Of a DNA stretch of 47,646 nucleotides, positions 35,496 to 42,805 are shown piece after piece (position 1 is the stretch's first letter; every line of letters starts with the position of its first letter). The notes beneath the pieces are model-generated. The model saw only the letters and a program-made list of their open reading frames with translations, did not search any database and had not been told where the DNA came from. Source of the DNA: a virus; IMG/VR virus record IMGVR_UViG_3300025771_000044, positions 1 through 47,646 of that record, one strand, 5' to 3'. Both the position numbers and the translations under genes were made by a program.

Positions 35496-36764
35496 ATGAG
35501 TGAACCATATTTTAAAGTACCAATTGAAAAACTGACTGCAAAGCTACCTGACAAGTTTGGATTTAAAGAATTCAATCCTAGTCAGGTAGCAATGCTTGAG
35601 GGGTTAGAAGATCATCGCTTTTGGGTACATATCTCAGCAAGAAGAACAGGTAAATCTAGTGCTGCATCGGTACTAGCTCTAGCAAAACTACTAGAGCCTG
35701 GACAACAAGTAATTGTTGTAGCTCCTGACTATAACTTATCATCTATTATTTGGGACTATACTACAGAACTCATACAAGCTTTCGGTATAGAAACTAAGCG
35801 ACTAAATTTAAAAGATAGAGTTGTAAGACTTATCAATGATAGTACCTTTAGACTACTATCTGCAAATAATAGAACTAGTCTAGTTGGTCGAGCTGCTCAC
35901 CTATTAATTGTTGACGAAGCAGCTATTATCCCAGATGACGAATACTTTACAAGAGATTTAAGACCCGCGCTATCTACTTATCAAGGAAGTAGAGCTCTTT
36001 TCATATCTACTCCACGAGGTAAGCAAAACTATCTCTATGATTACTATCAGCGTGGCGATGACGATAACTACCCGGAATGGGGTAGTGGTTTATATGCTTG
36101 GCACGTTAATCCTGCCCTAAAAGAAGCAGATATTGAAGAAGCAAAAAAGACTTTACCCCCAACAATCTTCCAGCAAGAGTACTATTGTGAGTGGACAAGC
36201 TTTGAAGGGCAGATTTATAAAGTTGATGATTCTGTGCATCTAATAGATGCTAAAGAGCATATTTTACCTCAAGACCAACGTTATACCTTTATAGCAGGAT
36301 TAGATATTGGTTTTAGAGATGATACAGCTTTTGTAGTAGTGGCTACAGATGGTGAAAATTATATAGTAGTAGACGAATATGTTGCAACAGAGGGTACTAC
36401 CTCTTCTCATGCAGAAGTGATTGGCGAAATGATTGAACATTGGGGGGTTGAGAATGTTTATATTGACTCAGCTGCTCAACAAACTAAAGCTGATTTAGCG
36501 TATGATTATGATATCTTTTGTGAAAACGCAATAAAATCTGTTAATGATGGTATCAGTTATCTTCAAGTACTAGTACAAAATGAAAACATATTTTTTGATA
36601 TAGAAAATGCTGAAAGAACTTATTCTAGTGTAACAGCATATAGATGGAATACAAAAGGAGAAAAAGCAAAACCTTTACATGATTGGAGTTCACATTGTTG
36701 TGACGCTTTAAGGTACGCTATTTATTCTTACTCTAAAAATTCCTCAGTGAGTATTTATGCCTAA
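35496..36764 (+). CDS. terL: Terminase large subunit
   Basis: This 422-residue ATPase-nuclease pumps DNA into the prohead and cuts it. Walker A is ARRTGKSS (residues 48-55), Walker B LLIVDEA with Asp140 and Glu141, and the coupling motif STPRG is at 171-175. The RNase H-like nuclease has Asp270 (GLDIGFRDD), Asp324 (YIDSAA) and Asp403 (SHCCDALRYA). Length and motif order suit a complete protein. It starts one base after the preceding stop, without a strong SD, so coupling is probable. Its last eight bases overlap a small basic protein gene. The HNH gene and portal follow, the usual packaging neighbourhood. Confidence 0.95.
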   Translation: MSEPYFKVPIEKLTAKLPDKFGFKEFNPSQVAMLEGLEDHRFWVHISARRTGKSSAASVLALAKLLEPGQQVIVVAPDYNLSSIIWDYTTELIQAFGIETKRLNLKDRVVRLINDSTFRLLSANNRTSLVGRAAHLLIVDEAAIIPDDEYFTRDLRPALSTYQGSRALFISTPRGKQNYLYDYYQRGDDDNYPEWGSGLYAWHVNPALKEADIEEAKKTLPPTIFQQEYYCEWTSFEGQIYKVDDSVHLIDAKEHILPQDQRYTFIAGLDIGFRDDTAFVVVATDGENYIVVDEYVATEGTTSSHAEVIGEMIEHWGVENVYIDSAAQQTKADLAYDYDIFCENAIKSVNDGISYLQVLVQNENIFFDIENAERTYSSVTAYRWNTKGEKAKPLHDWSSHCCDALRYAIYSYSKNSSVSIYA

Positions 36765-36990
36765 AAAAATTAAACCAATGAACTCAGTAAAACGTGGTAT
36801 GTTTCCACTAAGAAAGAAACATACTACAAAGACTCTTAAAAAAGATGTAGCTAGTTTGAGAAAGCTAGGTTATCCAGTAAAACTAGCTACTCATACTCTC
36901 ACAACTAATACAAAGTCACTCAGCAAAAAGAAAAAGAAAACACGAGGTTTGGTTACAACAGTTACAAAACGCAATAAAGCAAAAAGATAG
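36757..36990 (+). CDS. Very basic small protein (77 aa)
   Basis: A 77-residue protein with about one third Lys and Arg and hardly any acidic residues (KKHTTKTLKKDVASLRKLGYPVKLATHTL, with KKKKK near the C-terminus). Its ATG lies in the end of the terminase gene. The single central helix and basic tail suggest nucleic acid binding, for instance an internal head protein or a packaging accessory. No known family recognised. The pairing with terminase is supported by the overlap only. Confidence 0.65.
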   Translation: MPKKIKPMNSVKRGMFPLRKKHTTKTLKKDVASLRKLGYPVKLATHTLTTNTKSLSKKKKKTRGLVTTVTKRNKAKR

Positions 36991-37001
36991 AAAATAAAAT
37001 T

Positions 37002-37030
37002 TTGACTGCTATGTAATTAAAGTTTATAAT
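37002..37030 (+). promoter_or_regulatory. Near-consensus sigma70-type promoter over HNH start
   Basis: TTGACT (37002-37007) and a perfect TATAAT (37025-37030) are 17 bases apart. This is the closest match to consensus in the window. The HNH start codon at 37032 lies two bases after the -10 box, so a transcript begun near 37037 would lack that ATG and would chiefly serve the portal and capsid genes downstream. Confidence 0.6.
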
Positions 37031-37031
37031 A

Positions 37032-37412
37032 ATGTCAGAACTTAAAAGAATCCCAGTAAAATATGTAAGAGATTATATTAAAAAACATTACAGCTACGGT
37101 AAGAGTTGTTATATATGTAAATCTACTAGTAATTTAGAGCTTCACCACTTATATAGCATTTCTGAACTATGGAACAACTGGGTAGATAAAAGAAATCTAA
37201 ATATAACAGAATATGAAGAGATAAAAGAACTACGAGTAGAATTTTACGAAGAACACTTAGATCTACTCTCTTCTGAAAACCTTTATACACTATGTAAAGC
37301 TCATCATGAGAAGTTACATTCTATATATGGTCAAAGATACTCAAATTGGCGATCAGAAAAAGTTAAAAATTGGATTGAAGCTCAAAAGAATAAGTTTGGA
37401 GAAACTAACTAA
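37032..37412 (+). CDS. HNH endonuclease
   Basis: A 126-residue HNH protein: Cys26-x2-Cys29 (CYIC) begins the zinc site, ELHHLYS has His38-His39, Asn83 lies in SSENLYTLCKAHHEKLH with Cys88, His91, His92 and His96. Two Cys pairs plus the HNH residues give a complete beta-beta-alpha metal finger. HNH proteins beside terminase and portal assist DNA packaging in HK97-like phages; a homing enzyme is less likely because it fits in the gene order with a one-base overlap to the portal. The only Met in the protein is the first residue, and the region before it lacks a strong SD. Confidence 0.88.
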   Translation: MSELKRIPVKYVRDYIKKHYSYGKSCYICKSTSNLELHHLYSISELWNNWVDKRNLNITEYEEIKELRVEFYEEHLDLLSSENLYTLCKAHHEKLHSIYGQRYSNWRSEKVKNWIEAQKNKFGETN

Positions 37413-38713
37413 TGGCAGGCCCTATATCTTGGATTAGAGAAAAACTAACTAGAGAAAAACTAAATCCAATTCAACCTTATCTACAAAGCCAAGAGCCCTT
37501 AATTCAACCTGATAGTAATGTAGATTTTAGAGCTGCTTATGATCAAGTTGAAATTATTCATCGCTGTATAGAGATGATTATAAACTCAGCAGTAGGTATA
37601 CCATTTGCAGTTGAAACAGGTCCAGGTGGAGGACCAGTTAAAAAAGTTAATAAACTTTTAAACGAGAGACCTAACCCCTTTGAGGATAAAATAAGATTTT
37701 TACGTCGTGGACTTTTTGATTTTTTAATTGACGGAAATGCATTTTTCTATTATGATGGTAATGATATATATATTTTACCTGCGAACGATATAGAAATCGA
37801 AACTGACGCAAAACGATTTATAAAAGGTTATACATATCTACTAAGCGGTGCAGGATCTAGTTACGACTCAGGATTTGAACCATTTGCAGGATCATCTACA
37901 GGTAGAAACAGAAGCCCTTCTACTGGAGTTAAACAAGAGACTAAAATTTACTTTGATGCTTCAGAAGTTATTCACGTAAAAGATGACAATGAAGAAAGTA
38001 TTTTTAGAGGTAAAAGTAGATTAAAAAGTTTAACAGATTTAATTAATCTATACTACGCTCTTTTAAAATTCCAAAGACAGTTCTTTAGGAATAATGCAAT
38101 TCCAGGGGTTGTTTTAACTACTGATAATGTAATGAGTGCAAAAGTAAAAGAAAGATTACTACAATCTTGGAGATCTAGTTATACTACTATTTTTGAAGGT
38201 GCTAGAAACCCTGCAATTTTAGATGGTGGACTAAAAATTGACAAGTTTAGTGATATAAATTTTCAAAACTTAGATTTTGAAAACAGTGTTGAAAGATTAC
38301 AACAAGATATGGCAAAAGCTTTAGGTGTACCATATGTCTTGTTAAAAAGCGGGAACAACGCGAATATAGCGACTAACCAGGTTTTATTTTATGAACATAC
38401 AATAATTCCAATTGTACAACAATTTGCTAGTGCGTTCGAACACTTCTTTAACTCAGTTAAGGTTAGACCAGAATTAAGAAATATACCTGCTTTACAACCA
38501 GATTTAAAAACACAAGCACAATATTTTACTTCTTTAGTAAATGCTGGAATTATAACTGCGGATGAAGCTAGAGAAAAGCTATACTTCCCTAAGTTAGAAG
38601 AAGAAGCTACAGCTAATATTAGAATACCTCAAAATATAGCAGGAAGCGCAATAAGTCCAGAACTAGGCGGTAGACCTCCTGAAGAAGATAAAACGGAGTT
38701 AACAAATGAATGA
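37412..38713 (+). CDS. Portal protein
   Basis: The 433-residue protein matches HK97-family portals, the dodecameric ring at the head vertex for DNA passage. Supporting segments are VEIIHRCIEMIINSAVGIPF near the start, the FLRRGLFDFLIDGNAFFYYD core, DASEVIHVKDDN, the long helix FQRQFFRNNAIPGVVL, LDFENSVERLQQDMAKALGVP, and the C-terminal LVNAGIITADEARE. A Gly/Ser/Arg loop at about residues 150-172 (SSTGRNRSPSTG) appears inserted in the wing. It overlaps the HNH gene by one base and the protease-capsid gene by eight. Confidence 0.92.
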   Translation: MAGPISWIREKLTREKLNPIQPYLQSQEPLIQPDSNVDFRAAYDQVEIIHRCIEMIINSAVGIPFAVETGPGGGPVKKVNKLLNERPNPFEDKIRFLRRGLFDFLIDGNAFFYYDGNDIYILPANDIEIETDAKRFIKGYTYLLSGAGSSYDSGFEPFAGSSTGRNRSPSTGVKQETKIYFDASEVIHVKDDNEESIFRGKSRLKSLTDLINLYYALLKFQRQFFRNNAIPGVVLTTDNVMSAKVKERLLQSWRSSYTTIFEGARNPAILDGGLKIDKFSDINFQNLDFENSVERLQQDMAKALGVPYVLLKSGNNANIATNQVLFYEHTIIPIVQQFASAFEHFFNSVKVRPELRNIPALQPDLKTQAQYFTSLVNAGIITADEAREKLYFPKLEEEATANIRIPQNIAGSAISPELGGRPPEEDKTELTNE

Positions 38714-41465
38714 TAAAAAATTCTTTATAAATAGTGATGATATCGAAATTAAAAGTAAAGATAGCACCACTAAGAGTAAATTTAAGATTGCAGGATATGC
38801 AAATACTAAAGATAAAGACAGGGTTGGCGATATCGTACTTCCAGAAGCATGGGCAAAAGGAGTAGAGAACTATCGTAAAAATCCTGTATTACTTTATCAG
38901 CATGATCATGGTAAACCGATTGGTAGATCAGATGTGGTTAGAGTCGATAAAAAAGGAATCTTTGTCGAAGCTTCTGTCTCAGATGCGGCAGAAAAACTAC
39001 ACGGTGTACAAACATTAATTAACGATGGAGCACTAAAAAGCTTTAGTGTTGGTTTTAGAGTTAAAGATGCGGATTTTGATAGAAACTCAGATACTTTCGT
39101 AGTTAAAGATCTAGAGTTGTTAGAAATCAGTGTAGTGAGCGTACCTGCCAATCAAGAGTCTTTATTTAGTATCAGAAAAAGTTTTGAATCTGATGAAAGC
39201 TATGAAGAATTCAAAAAACAATTCATATCTGAAAAAACTAATGAGGAGAATGAAATGACAGAAGAAGCTCAAGTAGAAGAGATTACTGAAGAAGTAATCG
39301 AATCTTCAGAAGAGGTTAAAACTTCAGAAGAAGTAGTTGAGAGTATTGAAGAGAAATCTGAAGCAGTAGTAACTGATGCAGAATCTGAAGAACTAGATAC
39401 TAAATCATCTGCTCCTGAAGTAGAAACTATTAAAGAAGAGGATGAAGAAGCTAGTTATGAAGATCCAACTAAACCTATCCCATTCTATAATATGTTAAGT
39501 GCTGAGACATCAAAACTTAATAACAACGACTTTGTTAAAATGAACGGGCAAAGATATGTAGTGACTAAAATTGCTACAGCCGAAAGCCCATCTTTTATAT
39601 TTAAAGAGGTTGACATTAACGGTAATTCCAGCGATAATACAATTAAAGTTGATGCTGTTAATTTATCTGTGGTCAATACATGGGATCTTAATACTAAGTA
39701 TGATGTTGTACTAGTAGATCATGTAGATGCTACAAATTATACAGATTCAGACAGAGAGTCTATTAAACAACAATTCGAAGAATATGTTAAAGCCTCTGAA
39801 CTAGATCTTTATTCTATGAAGAATAATGAAAAGATTAAAACAAGTGTTGAGTTACAAACAACATTAAACAACTTGATCAATCTAAAAAGCATGGAAGCCG
39901 GCTCATGGAGTGACACACACTATGGAATGGCTCAAAGATTCACTAAAACTATTAAAGCTCTAATCAACCTTCCAGAGGAAGAAGATAGAAACTTCGCTTT
40001 AAGTTTACACGGTTATCTAACCGAAGATAAGGAGAACACAAAAATGGCAACTCAAGATATTGGTGATACCATTAATGTAGAAACACAAACCCCTGCGGCT
40101 CCTGCTGTTGAAGAAAAAGCAGTCGCTCAGGTTTCAGAGCCAAGAGTAGCTGAACTAGTTAAAGAAGCTGGCACAGTTATTGAAAAGCAATCTGAAGAAA
40201 AGATTAAGGCTAATGACGAAGATCATGAAAATTCTCGTCTTGCTGAAGAACTTGCTGAACTTAGAGGTCAGATGAAAGCTTATAAAGAGCAGATTCATTC
40301 CTTTACCGAAAGCAAAATGATCTATCAGGAGAACACTCGTAGAAATACTCAGTTCTCACAGAAAGATCTATCAAATGCATATTTCCTAGCTAAAGCTCTA
40401 CGTAAGAGCCCAATGGATACAAAAATGGGTATGCGTATGAAAGACGTTGTTGCTGGTAACTCAGTTGATGCTTTCGAAAACGCCTTCTCAACAAACGTAT
40501 ACGAAGAAATGAGACAGCAGCTTGTTGTAGCTCCTCTTTTCAATCGTATTGAAGTAAATGCACGTCAATTCTCAGTTCCAGTAGCTGATGAAGATACAGA
40601 TGATGCAATTGCACAATTCGAGTCAGGTACATATACAACTGATACAAATAGCTCTGTACCAACAACTAACCAGCATCAGATTAAATCTGTTGAACTTACA
40701 CCACATAAGTTCATGGTTAAGACTCACATTGCTAAAGACGAAGAAGAAGATACAATTCTTCCGCTAGTTGACTTCTTACGTTCAGCTGCTACTCGTCGTC
40801 TAGCTCGCTTTACCGATAAGGTTCTACTTCGCGGTACAGGTGCTCTTACTGGGTTTGATGCTACTGAGTCACTCTCAGCTGGTTCAACTACAGGTGTCGG
40901 CGGTGTTGCTTCACCAATTAAAGGTGTTGTCAACCACGCTGGTGCAGTTAGTGCCCTTAACCTCTATCGTGGTGTTGGCCTAACAGGTGCCTCCGCTAAT
41001 ACTGCTAAAGCTAATGCAGCTACTGTTGCTTCAGCTCGCGGTCTAATGGGTAAATACGGACTTGCTCTAGGTGAAAACCTAGTACTTCTAACATCAGTTG
41101 AAGGTTATAATGCTTTCGTAACTGAGACTGATTTCCAGACAGTTGACAAGTTCGGTGCTCAGGCAACATACCTAACAGGTTCACTTGGAGCCATCTATGG
41201 TATCCCACTATATATTTCAGAGTTCATGGACTCAGTTTCTGGCACAGCCAACAACCGCGTCCTTGCTACAATGATTTATAAGCCTGGATTCCTAATCGGT
41301 GAGCGTCGTGCAATGGAAGTTGAAAGTGAATATCTTCCAGAGCGTCAGGTAACTGCTATGTATATGTCAACTCGTTATGACATGAAGGCACTTACAACTG
41401 TCGCATCTGCAGCACTAAGCTCAACTTATTCTTACGCTGTTAACATCCTAAGTGGTGCTGAGTAA
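38706..41465 (+). CDS. Prohead protease-scaffold-major capsid fusion
   Basis: A single 919-residue frame without stop. Residues about 25-160 are an HK97-type prohead protease: YANTKDKDRVGDIVLPEA, His66/His68 in YQHDHGKPIG, Ser114 in KSFSVGF and ELLEISVVSVPANQ. Residues about 170-250 are very acidic, followed by a domain at about 255-440 with PIPFYNML and QRYVVTKI segments that I do not recognise. From Met447 on come a delta-domain-like coiled coil (to about 560) and the HK97-fold major capsid protein. SD-preceded ATGs at 39255 and 40044 allow shorter products. It overlaps the portal gene by eight bases and is followed by a strong terminator. Confidence 0.88.
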   Translation: MNDKKFFINSDDIEIKSKDSTTKSKFKIAGYANTKDKDRVGDIVLPEAWAKGVENYRKNPVLLYQHDHGKPIGRSDVVRVDKKGIFVEASVSDAAEKLHGVQTLINDGALKSFSVGFRVKDADFDRNSDTFVVKDLELLEISVVSVPANQESLFSIRKSFESDESYEEFKKQFISEKTNEENEMTEEAQVEEITEEVIESSEEVKTSEEVVESIEEKSEAVVTDAESEELDTKSSAPEVETIKEEDEEASYEDPTKPIPFYNMLSAETSKLNNNDFVKMNGQRYVVTKIATAESPSFIFKEVDINGNSSDNTIKVDAVNLSVVNTWDLNTKYDVVLVDHVDATNYTDSDRESIKQQFEEYVKASELDLYSMKNNEKIKTSVELQTTLNNLINLKSMEAGSWSDTHYGMAQRFTKTIKALINLPEEEDRNFALSLHGYLTEDKENTKMATQDIGDTINVETQTPAAPAVEEKAVAQVSEPRVAELVKEAGTVIEKQSEEKIKANDEDHENSRLAEELAELRGQMKAYKEQIHSFTESKMIYQENTRRNTQFSQKDLSNAYFLAKALRKSPMDTKMGMRMKDVVAGNSVDAFENAFSTNVYEEMRQQLVVAPLFNRIEVNARQFSVPVADEDTDDAIAQFESGTYTTDTNSSVPTTNQHQIKSVELTPHKFMVKTHIAKDEEEDTILPLVDFLRSAATRRLARFTDKVLLRGTGALTGFDATESLSAGSTTGVGGVASPIKGVVNHAGAVSALNLYRGVGLTGASANTAKANAATVASARGLMGKYGLALGENLVLLTSVEGYNAFVTETDFQTVDKFGAQATYLTGSLGAIYGIPLYISEFMDSVSGTANNRVLATMIYKPGFLIGERRAMEVESEYLPERQVTAMYMSTRYDMKALTTVASAALSSTYSYAVNILSGAE
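39242..39257 (+). promoter_or_regulatory. Internal SD and ATG before the acidic middle domain
   Basis: TGAGGAG (39242-39248) lies six bases before an in-frame ATG at 39255 (Met184), just after the protease domain. Initiation here would give a protease-free scaffold-plus-capsid product of 736 residues. It may instead be the fossil start of a once separate gene. Confidence 0.5.
40044..41465 (+). CDS. Major capsid protein from internal start (nested)
   Basis: An in-frame ATG at 40044 (Met447 of the long frame) follows AAGGAG at 40029-40034, nine bases away. It gives a 473-residue product of ordinary length for an HK97-type capsid protein with its delta domain. The N-terminal part is acidic and helical (VSEPRVAELVKEAG, RLAEELAELRGQMKAYKEQ). 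The fold core starts near TNVYEEMRQQLVVAPLFNRIEV, with HKFMVKTHIAKDEEEDT (E-loop/spine region) and the C-terminal MYMSTRYDMKALTTVAS. Phe codons here are mostly TTC (14 of 17 by my count), against 4 of 12 in the protease part, as expected for the most abundant protein. Confidence 0.75.
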   Translation: MATQDIGDTINVETQTPAAPAVEEKAVAQVSEPRVAELVKEAGTVIEKQSEEKIKANDEDHENSRLAEELAELRGQMKAYKEQIHSFTESKMIYQENTRRNTQFSQKDLSNAYFLAKALRKSPMDTKMGMRMKDVVAGNSVDAFENAFSTNVYEEMRQQLVVAPLFNRIEVNARQFSVPVADEDTDDAIAQFESGTYTTDTNSSVPTTNQHQIKSVELTPHKFMVKTHIAKDEEEDTILPLVDFLRSAATRRLARFTDKVLLRGTGALTGFDATESLSAGSTTGVGGVASPIKGVVNHAGAVSALNLYRGVGLTGASANTAKANAATVASARGLMGKYGLALGENLVLLTSVEGYNAFVTETDFQTVDKFGAQATYLTGSLGAIYGIPLYISEFMDSVSGTANNRVLATMIYKPGFLIGERRAMEVESEYLPERQVTAMYMSTRYDMKALTTVASAALSSTYSYAVNILSGAE

Positions 41466-41485
41466 GAATACTTTTTAACCTAAGT

Positions 41486-41529
41486 AAAAAGGGGATGTGG
41501 GCCTCCAGCCCCATCCCCTTTTATTTTTT
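41486..41529 (+). terminator. Strong intrinsic terminator after capsid gene
   Basis: AAAAGGGGATG (41487-41497) pairs perfectly with CATCCCCTTTT (41512-41522), extended after a bulged T by GGGC/GCCC around a CTCCA loop, and is followed by six T (41524-41529). The hairpin begins 21 bases after the capsid stop. It should reduce expression of the connector and neck genes relative to capsid. Confidence 0.9.
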
Positions 41530-41539
41530 GGAGAATTCG

Positions 41540-42805
41540 ATGCTTGTAACGCTTCTTGAAATAAAAGAGTTTTTAAAAATTAAGTTAGATAATGATTCCG
41601 AAGACGATAGATTAAATTCTATTAATACTTATGTATCGTCTCTCGTAGAGTCTTATTGTGGTAGGGTTTTTTCTTCTAATACCTATACTGAATATTTTGA
41701 TGGAGGAATATCCTCCGTCTTTATTAAAAATCCACCAATTATTAGTGTTAATGAAGTATCTCAGTATCTTGGAGAGAAATATTCAGCGCTCGGAGGACCA
41801 GGTCCTTCTGGAGAGCAAATTGAATTAGAAGGTACAAGTCATACAGTTTCTACTATTGGAAATGCAAAAACAACTAAAAGAATTAAAAAATATGGAACAT
41901 CTAGTCTAACTTTAGATGGGTCTGGTGATTATTTAAGTATTGGGTCTTCAACTGATTTTGACTTTGATTCAGAGCCTTTTACTATTGAACTTTATACTAG
42001 ACCAAAAGCTTTAACTGATCATTGTTTGGTATCTAGAGTAGATGACTCTTCTAACTATTGGGAACTATCTTATGACGAAACTAACGGTATATATTTTAAA
42101 ACAGTAGAGGATGGAACTGAAACCACATATATAGAAGGTGCTACCTTAACAGCCAATACATTTACACATATTGCAGTCGTAAGAAGTGATTCTGAGTATA
42201 AAATATTTAAAGATGGATCTCAGGTTGGAGATACAGTCACATCTTCTAATGCAGTACCAACACTAAGTTCTTCTGTTGAAATTGGTAGAATTAATTTAAC
42301 ATCTAACAAAAATTATAAAGGTAATTTAGATGAACTAAGAGTTTCTTGGATAGATAGATATTCCGCTAACTTTACTACTTTAACAAATCCTTTTAGTTCT
42401 GATGAAGATACTAAACTGTTATTACATTTTAACGAAGGACAAAACAAAACAGAAATTATAGACTTCTCTAGAAAAGTAAATGAGTATATGTGGTACGCTG
42501 AAACTGGAGAGATAAATTTTGATGCTGGTAGAGGCGGAGGAACTCCTCGTTTAGGATTCTTTAATCCTAGACAGTTTCAAAACTTTGCTAACGGTGTAAA
42601 AGTTAATTATACTGGAGGCTATGTAAGTGTACCTGCAGATTTAAAACTAGCTGCACTAGAAATGGTTAAAGTACTTTACAAAGGTAGATCAGGTGTTTCT
42701 TCTGCTAGATTAGCTGGTGATGATTCTGTAGCACATGAGCTTTCTATGGATGGATTTCCTCCTCAAATAAGACGAGTGTTAAATCTTTATAGGTTGCCTA
42801 TATAA
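41540..42805 (+). CDS. Head-tail connector with inserted LamG domain
   Basis: The ATG at 41540, preceded by GGAG right after the terminator T-run, is the likely start (421 residues). Residues 1-80 (LLEIKEFLKIKL, SLVESYCGR, KNPPIISVNEVSQYL) and 311-421 (FANGVKVNYTGGY, VPADLKLAALEMVKVLYKGR) together form a gp6-like connector of HK97-type phages. Between them, at about 105-305, sits a LamG domain: SLTLDGSGDYLSIG, EPFTIELYTRP, FTHIAVVRSDSEYKIFKDG, YKGNLDELRVSWIDRY and TKLLLHFNEG. The insertion lies between the two parts of the connector, so the LamG would project from the neck. Ordinary connectors of this family are about 100 residues long. Confidence 0.82.
   Translation: MLVTLLEIKEFLKIKLDNDSEDDRLNSINTYVSSLVESYCGRVFSSNTYTEYFDGGISSVFIKNPPIISVNEVSQYLGEKYSALGGPGPSGEQIELEGTSHTVSTIGNAKTTKRIKKYGTSSLTLDGSGDYLSIGSSTDFDFDSEPFTIELYTRPKALTDHCLVSRVDDSSNYWELSYDETNGIYFKTVEDGTETTYIEGATLTANTFTHIAVVRSDSEYKIFKDGSQVGDTVTSSNAVPTLSSSVEIGRINLTSNKNYKGNLDELRVSWIDRYSANFTTLTNPFSSDEDTKLLLHFNEGQNKTEIIDFSRKVNEYMWYAETGEINFDAGRGGGTPRLGFFNPRQFQNFANGVKVNYTGGYVSVPADLKLAALEMVKVLYKGRSGVSSARLAGDDSVAHELSMDGFPPQIRRVLNLYRLPI

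Noticed and set aside
41495-41539. Upstream start (ATG at 41495) for the connector
   Set aside because: It lies inside the terminator hairpin, has no SD, and adds 15 residues with no resemblance to connectors; the ATG at 41540 has GGAG upstream.
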